In this document: in pieces, positions 33,015-42,539 of the stretch
How the letters are laid out: the number at the start of each line of letters is the position of its first letter
Numbering within the stretch: position 1 is the stretch's first letter
Source: CAIXTV01 sp964543995
Lineage (GTDB): Bacteria > Bacteroidota > Bacteroidia > Bacteroidales > CAIXTV01
Reading direction: 5' to 3'
DNA length: 44,380 bases
Assembly (NCBI GenBank): GCA_964543995.1
Contig: CAZJBB010000005.1
Span: 1-44,380 of the forward strand
Notes under the pieces: generated by a model
Told to the model about the DNA's origin: nothing
Seen by the model: the letters and a program-made list of their open reading frames with translations, nothing else
Database searches by the model: none
Translations under genes and position numbers: made by a program

Positions 33015-33040
33015 TAAAACATAACCAATACCTTAAATAT

Positions 33041-33616
33041 ATGTCATTTCAATTACCCCCCCTGCCTTATGCTGCTGACGCACTAGCACCTGTTATCTCA
33101 GCCGAAACAATTGGATTCCATTATGGGAAACACCATCAAACTTACGTAAACAATTTAAACAAATTGGTAGAAGGATCGGAATTTTCCGATTCAACATTGG
33201 AAGAAATTATTATGAAGTCCTCAGGAGGTATTTTTAACAATGCCGCTCAAATTTGGAATCATACTTTTTATTGGAACTGCCTAACCCCCAATGGCAAAGG
33301 TGCTCCATCAGGAAAAATTGCCGAAGAAATCAATAAGTATTTCGGAAGTTTTGATGCTTTTAAAGAAAAGTTCTCACAATCTGCGGTTACGCTATTTGGA
33401 TCAGGTTGGGCTTGGCTGGTAAAAAAACAAGATGGTAGCCTCGAAATTGTTCAAGAAAGCAATGCCGGAAATCCTATGAAAAACGGCATGAAACCGCTTC
33501 TCACTTGCGATGTTTGGGAACATGCCTATTATGTTGATTACCAAAACCGTCGCCCGGATTATTTAGACGCCTGGTGGAATTTGGTGAATTGGGACTTTGT
33601 AGAATCAAATTTATAA
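33041..33616 (+). CDS. sodB: Superoxide dismutase [Fe]
   Basis: A 191-residue Fe/Mn superoxide dismutase converting superoxide to hydrogen peroxide and oxygen. The metal ligands are H27 (GFHYGKHH), H74 (IWNHTFYW), D157 and H161 (DVWEHAYY). The active-site glutamine is in the NNAAQ position (Q70), as in iron-type enzymes, and GSGWAWLV and the short chain also fit the Fe type. There is no signal peptide, so it is cytoplasmic. Iron or cambialistic use cannot be fully separated by motif alone. Followed by a terminator at 33638-33670. Confidence 0.93.
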   Translation: MSFQLPPLPYAADALAPVISAETIGFHYGKHHQTYVNNLNKLVEGSEFSDSTLEEIIMKSSGGIFNNAAQIWNHTFYWNCLTPNGKGAPSGKIAEEINKYFGSFDAFKEKFSQSAVTLFGSGWAWLVKKQDGSLEIVQESNAGNPMKNGMKPLLTCDVWEHAYYVDYQNRRPDYLDAWWNLVNWDFVESNL

Positions 33617-33637
33617 TTATTTTTCTGTTTGTTTTGT

Positions 33638-33670
33638 AACCGTATTTCGTAATTGAGATACGGTTTTTTT
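33638..33670 (+). terminator. Intrinsic terminator after sodB
   Basis: AACCGTAT (33638-33645) pairs with ATACGGTT (33658-33665). The stem extends by three further pairs including one wobble, leaving a GTAATT loop, and is followed by a T-run. Typical rho-independent terminator. Confidence 0.85.
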
Positions 33671-33692
33671 ATGTTGTCAACAGGAAAATATG

Positions 33693-33700
33693 TAATTTTG
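33693..33700 (+). promoter_or_regulatory. -7 promoter box of gap
   Basis: TAATTTTG matches TAnnTTTG, ending 25 bases before the GAPDH ATG and directly after the sodB terminator. The two genes are therefore separate transcription units. Confidence 0.6.
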
Positions 33701-33725
33701 CATCAAATTTTCAAAACACATCCCT

Positions 33726-34730
33726 ATGACAAAAATAAATGTCGCCATTAACGGCTTTGGTAGAATTGGCAGACTTACCTTCAGAGCGTTGCTAAAAAAA
33801 GAAAACATTCATGTGGTTGCCATTAACGACTTAACCGATGCGCAAACCCTTGCTTATTTATTAAAATACGATTCCGTTCACGGGCGCTTCCCCGGCGAAG
33901 TAAAAGCAGAAGGGGACAGCATCATTGTTAATGGTCAGAAAATAAAAATATATGCCGAAAAGGATCCGGCAAATCTTCCTTGGAGTGCTTTAGCGGTGGA
34001 AGTGGTCATTGAATCTACCGGTGTTTTCCGTACCCGCGAAAAAATGATGAAACATATTCAGGCAGGAGCGAAGAAAGTAGTGTTGAGTGTTCCTTCTGAC
34101 AATCCTGAAGATGTGGATGCTACTATTGTTTTAGGCGTAAACGAACATCTGTTAAATAAAGACCTGCAATTGGTTTCCAATGCCTCCTGCACCACCAATT
34201 GTCTGGCTCCAATAGCAAAAGTGTTAAACGATAATTTTGGAATTGAAAAAGGATTGATGAATACGGTTCACTCCTACACCAACGATCAAATTATTTTAGA
34301 TGCTCCACATAAAGATTTAAGAAGAGCCCGTGCGGCAGCCGTTTCCATTATTCCAACCAAAACAGGAGCTGCAAAAGCGATTGGATTAGTGATTCCTGAG
34401 CTTAAAGGAAAATTAGACGGTTTAGCCATGAGAGTGCCTACACCGGATGGTTCCATTGTTGATTTAACCTGTCAATTATATAAATCGGTTACCAAAGAAG
34501 AAGTGAACGAAGCCATGAAAAAAGCTTCTGAAACCACCATGAAAAACATCTTGGAATATTGTACCGATCCCATTGTTAGCGTGGATATTATTGGCAACCC
34601 CCACTCTTCCATCTTCGACTCAGGACTGACTCAAGTTATTGGTGGAAATATCGTAAAAGTAATTTCTTGGTACGATAATGAAAACGGATATTCCAACCGT
34701 TTAGCCGACATGGTCAATAAATTGGTGTAA
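33726..34730 (+). CDS. gap: Glyceraldehyde-3-phosphate dehydrogenase
   Basis: A 334-residue glycolytic enzyme oxidising glyceraldehyde-3-phosphate to 1,3-bisphosphoglycerate with NAD. The N-terminal Rossmann fold has INGFGRIGRLTFR (8-20), with an acidic residue at the end of the second strand (INDLTD), favouring NAD over NADP. The catalytic cysteine is C155 in SNASCTTNCLAP. The C-terminal SWYDNENGYSNRL signature is present. Normal length. Ends 42 bases before the convergent SBBP gene, with a hairpin in between. Confidence 0.97.
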   Translation: MTKINVAINGFGRIGRLTFRALLKKENIHVVAINDLTDAQTLAYLLKYDSVHGRFPGEVKAEGDSIIVNGQKIKIYAEKDPANLPWSALAVEVVIESTGVFRTREKMMKHIQAGAKKVVLSVPSDNPEDVDATIVLGVNEHLLNKDLQLVSNASCTTNCLAPIAKVLNDNFGIEKGLMNTVHSYTNDQIILDAPHKDLRRARAAAVSIIPTKTGAAKAIGLVIPELKGKLDGLAMRVPTPDGSIVDLTCQLYKSVTKEEVNEAMKKASETTMKNILEYCTDPIVSVDIIGNPHSSIFDSGLTQVIGGNIVKVISWYDNENGYSNRLADMVNKLV

Positions 34731-34738
34731 AAAGTTAG

Positions 34739-34766
34739 GAAAGTGAAATAAATGACACTTTCTTTT
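34739..34766. terminator. Bidirectional terminator between gap and the SBBP gene
   Basis: GAAAGTG (34739-34745) pairs with CACTTTC (34756-34762) around a ten-base loop and is followed by TTTTCTGTTTT. It lies between two convergent genes. The stem is AT-rich and only seven pairs long, so the call is moderate. Confidence 0.5.
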
Positions 34767-34772
34767 CTGTTT

Positions 34773-36455
34773 TCAGTTTTCGGTTACAAACAATTTTTCG
34801 GTTACCAATATGCTGTTGCCTTGTGTTAGTTGAACAAAGTAAATACCACTTGTTAAAGTTCCACGTTGCAGTGTTATATTTTCTCCTGTAATGTTTTTGA
34901 GTTGCTTAACTTGTTGTCCGTATGTATTATAGACGGTCAAGTTTGCATTGTTTAAATAAACATCTGTCTGTATGGTTGTTTGTAAAGAAAAAGGATTGGG
35001 AAAAACGGAAAAGTAATTTTGTCCTACCAAATGTTCAATCTCATTGGGTTCTTTGCTAAGCTTGGCAAGAAAAATATCATCATCAATACTTGAATTTAAT
35101 AAAGTCGTGGAGCCGAAATTGATATTATTACTTTGAAAAACACCAGCTACATAAACATTTCCGGTACCATCAGTAGAAATAGATTCCGCTACATCACTAT
35201 TGACTCCTCCTACTCTTTTCGCCCAAACCACATTACCTATAGAATCGTAACTTGCAAGAAGAACATCAGAAGTGTAGCCGGTATTGTCTGCATTTGTCAA
35301 AGTAGTGGAACCGAGGGCAATGCTTGGACTATCAAAATATCCCGACACAAAAACATTTTCGGAAGCATCCAAATGAATTGAATGGATTTGATCTTCAGTG
35401 GCTCCTCCCGCAATTTTTGCCCATTGAATAATACCAGCGGAATTATATTTGGCAATAAAAATATCAGAAGTGTTGCCAGAAATATCTGCATTTGTCAAAA
35501 TAGTAGAACCGAAATTGATACTTAGGCTTTGAAAATGTCCAGCCATATAAACATTTCCAAATGTGTCGGTAGCAATAGATCTCGCAACATCACTATTGAT
35601 TCCTCCGGCACTTTTCGCCCAAAGTATATTCCCAATAGAATCGTATTTTGCAAGAAAAATATCATTACTATATTGATTTGCATTCGTTAAAGTGGTTGTG
35701 CCAAAATTGATATCATTACTTTGAAAAGCACCTGCCATATAAACATTTCCAAATGCATCGGTGGTAAGTGAAGATGGGGCATCAAAATAGGTTCCTCCAG
35801 CACTTTTCGCCCAAAGAACCGTTCCGGCAGGGTTATATTTAACAATGAAAATATCATCAGCAATTAAAGATGGATTCGTTAAAGTATAAGAGCCAAATGA
35901 GAGGGTGTTACTTTGAAAATTACCCGCTATATATACATTACCCAATAAATCGGTGGTTACGCACTTTGCTTGATCATCACTAGGACCACCCTGCATTTTC
36001 GCCCAAAGGAGCCCTCCATTCGTATCGTATTTTGCAAGGAAAATATCCCAACTGCCTGAACTTGTTAATGTTGTATTACCAAAGGTCATCGTTTGACTTC
36101 CGGAATATCCCGTTATATAAATATTACCAGCAACATCAGTAAAAATGGAGGTTGCAATATCATCATTTGCGCCACCTACGCTTTTCGCCCAAAGCAGTGT
36201 GCCTGAGGCATCGTATTTTGCGAGGAAAACATCAGAACTACCCAAGTTTGTTAAAGTAGTTAAGCCAAAAGTGATGGAAGGACTTGAAAAGGATCCAACC
36301 ATGAAAGTATTACCCGCAGCATTGGTAGAAATGGAAGATGCAATATCACTGCTAGACCCACCTGTGCTTTTCGCCCATTGCCATGTCTGATACTGTGCAT
36401 TTATGCTCATGCAAAATAGAGTAAGCATGATTGTTAAAAGTTGTTTTGTTTTCAT
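34773..36455 (-). CDS. SBBP-repeat beta-propeller protein with T9SS type A tail
   Basis: A 560-residue exported protein. Signal peptide about 1-20 (KTKQLLTIMLTLFCMSINAQ). Then seven repeats of about 60 residues, each opening WAKxxGG (WAKSTGG, WAKSVGG, WAKMQGG, WAKSAGG twice, WAKIAGG, WAKRVGG) and continuing with a D-SIxTDxxGNxYxAG core and FGSTTLTN...DIFLAKYD: SBBP repeats, the number expected for a seven-bladed propeller. The C-terminal ~75 residues are a T9SS type A sorting domain (YFSVFPNPFSLQTTIQ, then GIYFVQLTQGN). Function unknown; a surface or secreted binding protein is likely. Its ATG overlaps the stop of the gene before it as ATGA. Confidence 0.88.
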   Translation of the reverse strand: MKTKQLLTIMLTLFCMSINAQYQTWQWAKSTGGSSSDIASSISTNAAGNTFMVGSFSSPSITFGLTTLTNLGSSDVFLAKYDASGTLLWAKSVGGANDDIATSIFTDVAGNIYITGYSGSQTMTFGNTTLTSSGSWDIFLAKYDTNGGLLWAKMQGGPSDDQAKCVTTDLLGNVYIAGNFQSNTLSFGSYTLTNPSLIADDIFIVKYNPAGTVLWAKSAGGTYFDAPSSLTTDAFGNVYMAGAFQSNDINFGTTTLTNANQYSNDIFLAKYDSIGNILWAKSAGGINSDVARSIATDTFGNVYMAGHFQSLSINFGSTILTNADISGNTSDIFIAKYNSAGIIQWAKIAGGATEDQIHSIHLDASENVFVSGYFDSPSIALGSTTLTNADNTGYTSDVLLASYDSIGNVVWAKRVGGVNSDVAESISTDGTGNVYVAGVFQSNNINFGSTTLLNSSIDDDIFLAKLSKEPNEIEHLVGQNYFSVFPNPFSLQTTIQTDVYLNNANLTVYNTYGQQVKQLKNITGENITLQRGTLTSGIYFVQLTQGNSILVTEKLFVTEN

Positions 36456-37441
36456 TTTTTTTGTCGCTTGTGATTATTGGTAAATGGGGATTTTGGATGA
36501 TTTAGGTAAATTCTTGTAGTAAACATTCCTGCAGGATCTTCAATATCAAAGAGAATAACCTTTTTATTTTCGCTGCTTTCTATTTCTTCTGCCTTATAAT
36601 ATATCGATGGGTTTTTAAGGTCCTTTAGATAAGGTGCATTATTCAAATATACTTTTTTAAAATGCTTTTTTAAATAGGCCTGATCTCCAATTGAATTAAA
36701 TTCTTTTTCTGCTTTTTCATTTTCATAGAGGGGAATTGGATTCATTCCGCTAAACTCTATAGATTGGTCGGGATAATAGGTAATAAACCTGAATGCTTTT
36801 AGTGAATCTTCCATCATCTTACCAATAGAGTCGCTTTCCGTTATACCCACTTGGAAATCACCAAACATTCCCGGGATCATGCTTGCGGATGGAGTGGGAG
36901 GAAATTGCCATTCCCAAACAGGGATTGAATATATTTCTTTCCAACACTTGTTCTCAAATGTGTAAATATAGGCATGATTTAAATTTGACATATCAGGCCA
37001 TTGTTTTACAAGCAGTAATTCATCCTTCCCATCCAAATTAATATCTCCACAGTTTTCTATATAATGAAAACCCAATTGCCCCCCGCTTAGTCTTGTGTTC
37101 TCCTTTTTCCATTCAATAAATGATTGATTATTAAGATATTCATTTACAAAAATCATATCAAAATAATCAAAATTGGTATCCGGGCTATCATAATATTTGG
37201 GAGCCTCCTGTTGAAAAGTAGAGTCGGTAAATCTTTCATACAGGGTATCGGTATTATGGTCTCCATTAAAATCGCCCATCACCACAAAACGATACCCTAA
37301 GATCGGTTTTGCGTTTTTCAAAAAGTTCTCCAGTTTTATTTTTAGAGAGTCATTCGTTGTTAGAATATTCTCTTTCTGTTGGGCTATTATTTGCCCGATA
37401 TTCAAAATGATAAAAAGTAAAAGTACCCATCTCTTTTTCAT
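36452..37441 (-). CDS. Exported protein with FG-GAP-like calcium loops
   Basis: A 329-residue exported protein. The ATG at 37441 gives a clean signal peptide (KKRWVLLLFIILNIGQIIAQ). The other ATG, at 37468, lies too close to the promoter box at 37479-37486. Two acidic loops resemble FG-GAP/EF-hand-like metal sites, GDFNGDHNTDTL and CGDINLDGKDELLLV, typical of secreted beta-propeller-type repeat proteins. No enzyme motif is recognised. It overlaps the SBBP gene by 4 bases, so the two are co-translated and may act together at the cell surface. Confidence 0.7.
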   Translation of the reverse strand: MKKRWVLLLFIILNIGQIIAQQKENILTTNDSLKIKLENFLKNAKPILGYRFVVMGDFNGDHNTDTLYERFTDSTFQQEAPKYYDSPDTNFDYFDMIFVNEYLNNQSFIEWKKENTRLSGGQLGFHYIENCGDINLDGKDELLLVKQWPDMSNLNHAYIYTFENKCWKEIYSIPVWEWQFPPTPSASMIPGMFGDFQVGITESDSIGKMMEDSLKAFRFITYYPDQSIEFSGMNPIPLYENEKAEKEFNSIGDQAYLKKHFKKVYLNNAPYLKDLKNPSIYYKAEEIESSENKKVILFDIEDPAGMFTTRIYLNHPKSPFTNNHKRQKK

Positions 37442-37478
37442 GTTTTCTGAAAACGACTTTATATTCATCCTTCCCTCA

Positions 37479-37486
37479 CAAAAATA
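37479..37486 (-). promoter_or_regulatory. -7 promoter box for the 36452-37441 / SBBP pair
   Basis: The minus strand reads TATTTTTG, a TAnnTTTG match. It leaves a leader of about 30 bases to the ATG at 37441 but almost none to the ATG at 37468. Confidence 0.5.
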
Positions 37487-37598
37487 AGTAGAAATCCTGA
37501 ATTACATATAATTTATTGAGAAATAAATGAATAGAATGCTATAGGATCTAGCATAAGTTATAGCTAATGCACGACTTGCTATATAAAGCGTGGCCTTA

Positions 37599-38096
37599 TT
37601 AAACTGCTTCAATGCCTAAAAATTGATGAGTATTTTCCGTCCTACGAATTAAGATATTGCTTCCGATTTCTATCTTATCGAAATTGATTTTGTCAAGATA
37701 ATATTTTTCTCCTCCGGCTAAGATGCTGTATATATGCACCTCATTCATCTCACGTTGTGCGATCTTCTTAATAAAAAGGATTGAAAGCAAACTTACTGGC
37801 AAAGAAGCACTTCCTGCTTCATAATCTAAAATATATTCTTTGTCTTCAACCACTGCTTTTTCTATGGAAACTTTTTTACATTTCAAGTCTTTCCGGTAAT
37901 TTGGAGTAATAATAATGAAAACCACAACACCTATTAATAAAGCAAATATTCCCAATAACATAGATAATAGACCATCGTTTTTATGAAATCCGTAGTAAAT
38001 CCAAATAATAAGAATAAGGATCAAAGAAACCAAAGAAGAAGGGTAAATTTTCCTTATGTACTCATTTCTTAGTATTTTCAAATCCATTTCGGTCAT
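37599..38096 (-). CDS. Small membrane protein of unknown function
   Basis: A 165-residue protein starting at the ATG at 38096 (a TTG 21 bases earlier keeps the frame open). Two membrane helices lie close together at about 20-35 and 43-64 (SLVSLILILIIWIYYGF, LLGIFALLIGVVVFIII). A cytoplasmic beta-rich C-terminal part of about 95 residues follows, with hydrophobic strands such as VHIYSILAGGEKYYL. I recognise no family. Isolated on the minus strand between the secreted-protein pair and the EamA transporter. Confidence 0.65.
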   Translation of the reverse strand: MTEMDLKILRNEYIRKIYPSSLVSLILILIIWIYYGFHKNDGLLSMLLGIFALLIGVVVFIIITPNYRKDLKCKKVSIEKAVVEDKEYILDYEAGSASLPVSLLSILFIKKIAQREMNEVHIYSILAGGEKYYLDKINFDKIEIGSNILIRRTENTHQFLGIEAV

Positions 38097-38268
38097 GGTT
38101 TCTGTATTCCTATTCAATTGAGAATTTTTTCTTTTCTGTTGTCTGTAAGCAAATTGGTTTTCATAACCAGTGGAAAAGTCTCTTGGCCCTTTGTGAAAAT
38201 CCTTTGCCCATTGCGGTAAAAAACTTCGTTCTTTTTCAAGCTTCAGTCAACTTTGATGACACACCTTT

Positions 38269-39189
38269 TTACTTTTCACTTTCTACACTTTTCACTTTTT
38301 CACTCTTTACCTTCTTGTTCACCAAAAAAACACCAACAACAATCAATAATATCCAAAGTAAGTGAGACCAAGTGAACAACTCTCCATCAGAAACGCCCCA
38401 TAATAAGGCTATTACCGGCATGAGATAGGTGACCGAAGAAGCAAAAACAGCCGTCGTGGTTTTTATTAACTTATTATAGGCTATTACCGAAAGGGCAGTA
38501 CCAACAATGGCCAATATACTGACATACATTAAGCCTTCCCATCCATTGGCTTTGTGGGTTACAGAATTCAAAAAATCGGTACCTAAAAATAAATAAAAAG
38601 TCGCCGGAATACCTATAATGAAAAAAGCAAAAGCCGTTATGGTAATGGCATCTACCGAGTGAAGGAACTTTTTCAGCAAATTGGCATTCACCGCATACAG
38701 CATGGTAGCTACAATAATAAAGATTCCATAGGAAAAGTTAAACTGTAAGCTTTTCCCACCACTGATCATCATCAAACCCAAAGCGCCCAATAAACCAATG
38801 ATTAATCCCAATAGATTATACCAACGGGTGGAGGTATTGAAAAACAATAAACCAGCAATCATGGTAAACAAGGGAGTTAGGGAGTTTAATATCCCTGCCG
38901 TTGAACTGTCGATACCGGTTTGAGCGTAAGCAAAGAAGAATGCCGGAATGCCATTTCCAATCAAACCCGCTATACCGATAAATTTCCACACCTTCCTCGG
39001 AACGGTTTTAAAGCGTTTAATGGTAAAGGGTAATAAAAACAAAAACGTAATTACAATTCGAGAGGCACCCAACTCAAGACTCGAGAAAGTAATTAGTGCT
39101 TTTTTCATTAATATAAAAGAACTTCCCCATATCAGCGCCAGGGTAAAATAAATAATCCAAGGCAAGATTCCTTTTTCTTTTATACTCAT
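38269..39189 (-). CDS. EamA/DMT-family transporter
   Basis: A 306-residue inner-membrane protein with ten hydrophobic helices in two five-helix EamA halves: LALIWGSSFILMKKAL at the first helix, and a second half starting near GIFIIVATMLYAVNANLLKKFL. The drug/metabolite transporter superfamily exports or imports amino acids, nucleotides and small metabolites; the substrate is not predictable. The start is set at the ATG at 39189. The C-terminus is a run of K, V, S and E encoded by GTGAAAAGTG-like microsatellite repeats (about 38262-38312), probably a replication-slippage extension. It lies 69 bases after the large oxidoreductase gene on the same strand, so the two may be co-transcribed. Confidence 0.88.
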   Translation of the reverse strand: MSIKEKGILPWIIYFTLALIWGSSFILMKKALITFSSLELGASRIVITFLFLLPFTIKRFKTVPRKVWKFIGIAGLIGNGIPAFFFAYAQTGIDSSTAGILNSLTPLFTMIAGLLFFNTSTRWYNLLGLIIGLLGALGLMMISGGKSLQFNFSYGIFIIVATMLYAVNANLLKKFLHSVDAITITAFAFFIIGIPATFYLFLGTDFLNSVTHKANGWEGLMYVSILAIVGTALSVIAYNKLIKTTTAVFASSVTYLMPVIALLWGVSDGELFTWSHLLWILLIVVGVFLVNKKVKSEKVKSVESEK

Positions 39190-39258
39190 TATCAATGGTT
39201 AATTATTAATTCGTGACGACTCAAAATCCTGCCTGCGAAATCGAAAATCGGCCCAATC

Positions 39259-42200
39259 CTATTTAAACGCTTTCTCCAATATGCCATCTCCACCCAATTT
39301 CAATCGTTCGAAATAAGAAGGAAACTCTTTTCCCATGAGTTTGTCAACATATATTTTAGCAAGATACTGTCCGAGCATAAATCCCTGCCCTTTTAAGCCC
39401 AAGAAAAGACCCAAATCGGTATCGATAACCATCTTAGGCTCTATATAATAGCCCGACCAAAGCGCTTGGAATCCCACAGAAGATATTTCAGGAATCCAGT
39501 TTACAAAAACTTCTGAAACAATTTCAATGAATTCTCTGGAGTTGAAGCGAAGGTCTTTATCGGTTTCCAAGGGTTCGATTTGAGGAGAGGCGCAAGCAAT
39601 AATTTGTCCGGTATCGGCTAACTGTTGTCCATAGACCGCTGTAAATCCTTTATAAGCCCTTCTATCAATGAGCATATCGAGTGGCTGACCATTAACCCCC
39701 AGCATGGGTAATCGACGGGTAATAAAAGCCTGATGCTTTACAGGATATAATCCGGTTTCGATATTCAGGGCTTTGGCAAACTTCCAGCCATTACTTCCCA
39801 TGGCATTGATAAAAACAGGGGTATGGTATTCGGTATAGGAGTTGTCGTGATTGCGAACCAGAACCTTAAATTTGCCATCCACTTTTTCTACATCAATCAA
39901 TTCACAATCTTCGAGCAAGCTTCCTCCTTGTTGAATTCCTATTTGACGAAGGACTTCAATTACTTTTCCCGGTGTGGCCTGCCAGCAATCTTTGGTTTTT
40001 AAGGCCGCCTGATAAATTTGGTTTTTTGAATTATAAAAAGGAGAAATTTCATGTTTGAATTTATCCGGACTCAACATCACGGCATCTTGCCAAGCCATGG
40101 ATTCCTCTAAAGCCTTATACATCTTATCGTCATGCGCAAAAGTGACGTAATGAATTAATCGGAAATCAATTTCTGATTTTATTTGTAAATCTTTGAAGAT
40201 CTCTAAATTGTGCTTGGCAATATCGGCCAATTCCGGAACACTAAACACGGGTCGGCCTCCGGCAATATTGCGCCAGGAGGAACCAAAGCCATGGTTGAGC
40301 AATACAGGTTTCTTTCCTGCTTCGGCCAAATACCGGAACAAAGATGAACCGCCAATTCCTCCGCCGGCAACTAAGGAGGCCACTTCCACCTGTTGCACTT
40401 TGTTTTTATGAATATCCGGAATCACCTGGTCGTGAAGTCCATTAGGATATAACTCCCCTAAGGAAATCTGATTCGAAAGCGGCCCCCTAGGTGTGGCTTG
40501 ACCCACCAATTGGATTCCTTTGGCTCTCAAATTCTGACGAAGTCGAGGAATGCACCGTTTGCCTCGACAAGGGCCCATGCCCAAATGGGTATTGTGCTTT
40601 ACTTCCTCTACCGAAATAAACTTACGGTCGCCAACCAAATGCATCACCTCCTCAACTTTCACATCATCGCAATGGCATAGATACATATCCGGGCTTTCAT
40701 CGTTTTTGTTGGGTAAAAGCTGAATTTTTTCGGGATAATTTTCTTTAATGATAAATCCGGTAATTTTCAGAAATTCTTCTCGAAGCAATTCGTTTTCGGT
40801 TTTAAGACGGGCAATATGGGTTTTATTGGGTTTTCTCAGAAGTTTATCAATTCTTCCTTCGGTAATGATGTTCGCTTGGTTGTCAACCAGAAAAACGGCT
40901 TTCCCTTCTTCAACATCAAATTCGACCGGGATAAACAGTGTTTTCTTGTCGATATTATACCCAAAGATGGCCAATCCCGGACATTGATACACACAGTCCA
41001 TACAGCCGATACATTTACCAAAGTCGATTTGAGGCACGGTGCTGGATGAAGATTTGGTAATGGCTCCATGTGGACAAGAAAAGGCGCAAGGATTACAGGC
41101 AAATCCATATAAGCAGTCTATTAAAACGAAAGGTTTTTTCATGCGTTCTTCCGAAGGCATAAAAGGTTTTTCTATGACTTTAAAGGGATGTTGTTGGGAA
41201 TCGAAATATTCTTTAGAAACATCCAGATAGTGATCATAATTGTAGTTGGAGCCCATGCTGTCGAGAATTTCATAAGCCACCTGCTTCCCTCTCAACACCG
41301 CACTGGTACCTTCACCGATACGAATAGCATCCCCTGCCCCAAAGCAATTTCGTCCAAACATTTCTCGTCCTTTGACCAGCAAATCGTTATCAGGAATCAA
41401 ACCGGTGCAAATATTAATGGCATCAATCCCATCAATAATTTTTTCGGTTCCGGGAATGGGTTTAAAATTTTCGGCTTCCACCACCACGGCGCCAATAATG
41501 CCGTCTCTTTTTTCATTCGGAATGGCTTCGATAATCATGTGAGAAAGTAAAACCGGAATGCCCAATCTTCTAACCCTATTTGCCTGAACAGGAAATCCGC
41601 CTTCTTTGGGCAAGGCTTCCACAATGGCTTTAACTTTTGCTCCGGCTTGTGTAAGCTGATAACTGGTAAGGTAACCAATGTTTCCTGCGCCAACGGTTAA
41701 AATGTTTTTCCCCAATAAAGTCAATTCCATATTCATCATTTTCTGAATTACCGCAGCGGTATAAACGCCAGGTAAGTCATCGTTTAAGAAACTGGGGGTA
41801 AACGGAATGGCACCGGCGGCCACAACAAAGTAATCACAATCCACAAAAAAGATTTCTTCTGTTTTAAAGTTTTTGACCACGATGCGGTTGCCTTCTAAAA
41901 TATCCCAAACGGTGGAGTTCAATAAAATACCTGAATGGTCATCTCCGGCCAACACATCGGCAATTTCGAATCCTCGCATCCCGCCGTACTTTTTCGTTTT
42001 TTCGAAAAAGAAAAACTGATGGGTTTGCATATTGAACTGACCGCCAATTTTAGCATTGCTGTCGATTACAATATTGGAAACTTGGTGTTGATTCAGGATT
42101 TCACGAGTTGCTAAACCGGCAGGACCGGCTCCAATAATTACTACTTTGGTTTTATAAACCTTAAACCCTTCTTTTCTATCAACATCTAATATCGAAGGGG

Positions 42201-42492
42201 TATAATCTTTCGGAATTTCGGATACTTCTTTAACATTATCGCACAAAGTGATGCATACTCTTCGAATTTTTCCATCGACCAGCATCTCGCAAGCACCGCA
42301 TTTACCAATGCCGCATTCAAGACTTCGATTTCTGTTATCTAAACTATGACTGTGAATGGGATACCCTGCTTGATGCAATGCCGCGGCAATACTAAAACCT
42401 TCTTCGGCTGCAATGGTTTTTCCGTTAAATTGAAAACTACTTTTTGTGGTTTGAGGAATGGGGAGAATGGGGTGTTGACTGATTTTATGCAT
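39259..42492 (-). CDS. Multi-domain FAD / Fe-S oxidoreductase (fused HcnABC / opine-oxidase-like)
   Basis: A 1077-residue enzyme fusing what are normally three subunits. Residues 20-90: [2Fe-2S] ferredoxin domain, C60, C65, C68, C80. Residues 115-415: FAD/NAD(P) oxidoreductase with GAGPAG (121-126) and a second VGAGNIG (267-273). Residues 455-510: two-cluster [4Fe-4S] ferredoxin, C460/466/469/473 and C494/497/500/504. Residues 603-655: BFD-like [2Fe-2S] segment, C606, C608, C642, C647. Residues 703-1077: D-amino-acid-oxidase-type FAD domain beginning VAGGGIGGSS. The same parts occur as separate subunits in hydrogen cyanide synthase, opine/octopine oxidase and D-hydroxyproline or proline dehydrogenase complexes, all oxidising a C-N bond of an amino acid or opine. 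The substrate is unknown, and cyanide synthesis is only one option. Co-directional with an EamA transporter. Confidence 0.88.
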   Translation of the reverse strand: MHKISQHPILPIPQTTKSSFQFNGKTIAAEEGFSIAAALHQAGYPIHSHSLDNRNRSLECGIGKCGACEMLVDGKIRRVCITLCDNVKEVSEIPKDYTPSILDVDRKEGFKVYKTKVVIIGAGPAGLATREILNQHQVSNIVIDSNAKIGGQFNMQTHQFFFFEKTKKYGGMRGFEIADVLAGDDHSGILLNSTVWDILEGNRIVVKNFKTEEIFFVDCDYFVVAAGAIPFTPSFLNDDLPGVYTAAVIQKMMNMELTLLGKNILTVGAGNIGYLTSYQLTQAGAKVKAIVEALPKEGGFPVQANRVRRLGIPVLLSHMIIEAIPNEKRDGIIGAVVVEAENFKPIPGTEKIIDGIDAINICTGLIPDNDLLVKGREMFGRNCFGAGDAIRIGEGTSAVLRGKQVAYEILDSMGSNYNYDHYLDVSKEYFDSQQHPFKVIEKPFMPSEERMKKPFVLIDCLYGFACNPCAFSCPHGAITKSSSSTVPQIDFGKCIGCMDCVYQCPGLAIFGYNIDKKTLFIPVEFDVEEGKAVFLVDNQANIITEGRIDKLLRKPNKTHIARLKTENELLREEFLKITGFIIKENYPEKIQLLPNKNDESPDMYLCHCDDVKVEEVMHLVGDRKFISVEEVKHNTHLGMGPCRGKRCIPRLRQNLRAKGIQLVGQATPRGPLSNQISLGELYPNGLHDQVIPDIHKNKVQQVEVASLVAGGGIGGSSLFRYLAEAGKKPVLLNHGFGSSWRNIAGGRPVFSVPELADIAKHNLEIFKDLQIKSEIDFRLIHYVTFAHDDKMYKALEESMAWQDAVMLSPDKFKHEISPFYNSKNQIYQAALKTKDCWQATPGKVIEVLRQIGIQQGGSLLEDCELIDVEKVDGKFKVLVRNHDNSYTEYHTPVFINAMGSNGWKFAKALNIETGLYPVKHQAFITRRLPMLGVNGQPLDMLIDRRAYKGFTAVYGQQLADTGQIIACASPQIEPLETDKDLRFNSREFIEIVSEVFVNWIPEISSVGFQALWSGYYIEPKMVIDTDLGLFLGLKGQGFMLGQYLAKIYVDKLMGKEFPSYFERLKLGGDGILEKAFK

Positions 42493-42539
42493 GTTGAAGT
42501 AATTTTACTGCAATAAAAATTCGGTTTTTATTACGAAAG

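Noticed and set aside
38160..38240. CTTTGTGAAAA...TTGCGGTAAAAAA sequence as a mobile repeat
   Set aside because: It resembles short dispersed repeats of Bacteroidota genomes, but only one degenerate copy was noticed in the window, so it cannot be supported.
39259..42492. Calling the large oxidoreductase a hydrogen cyanide synthase
   Set aside because: The same domain set is used by opine, hydroxyproline and proline dehydrogenases; nothing in the sequence selects glycine as substrate.
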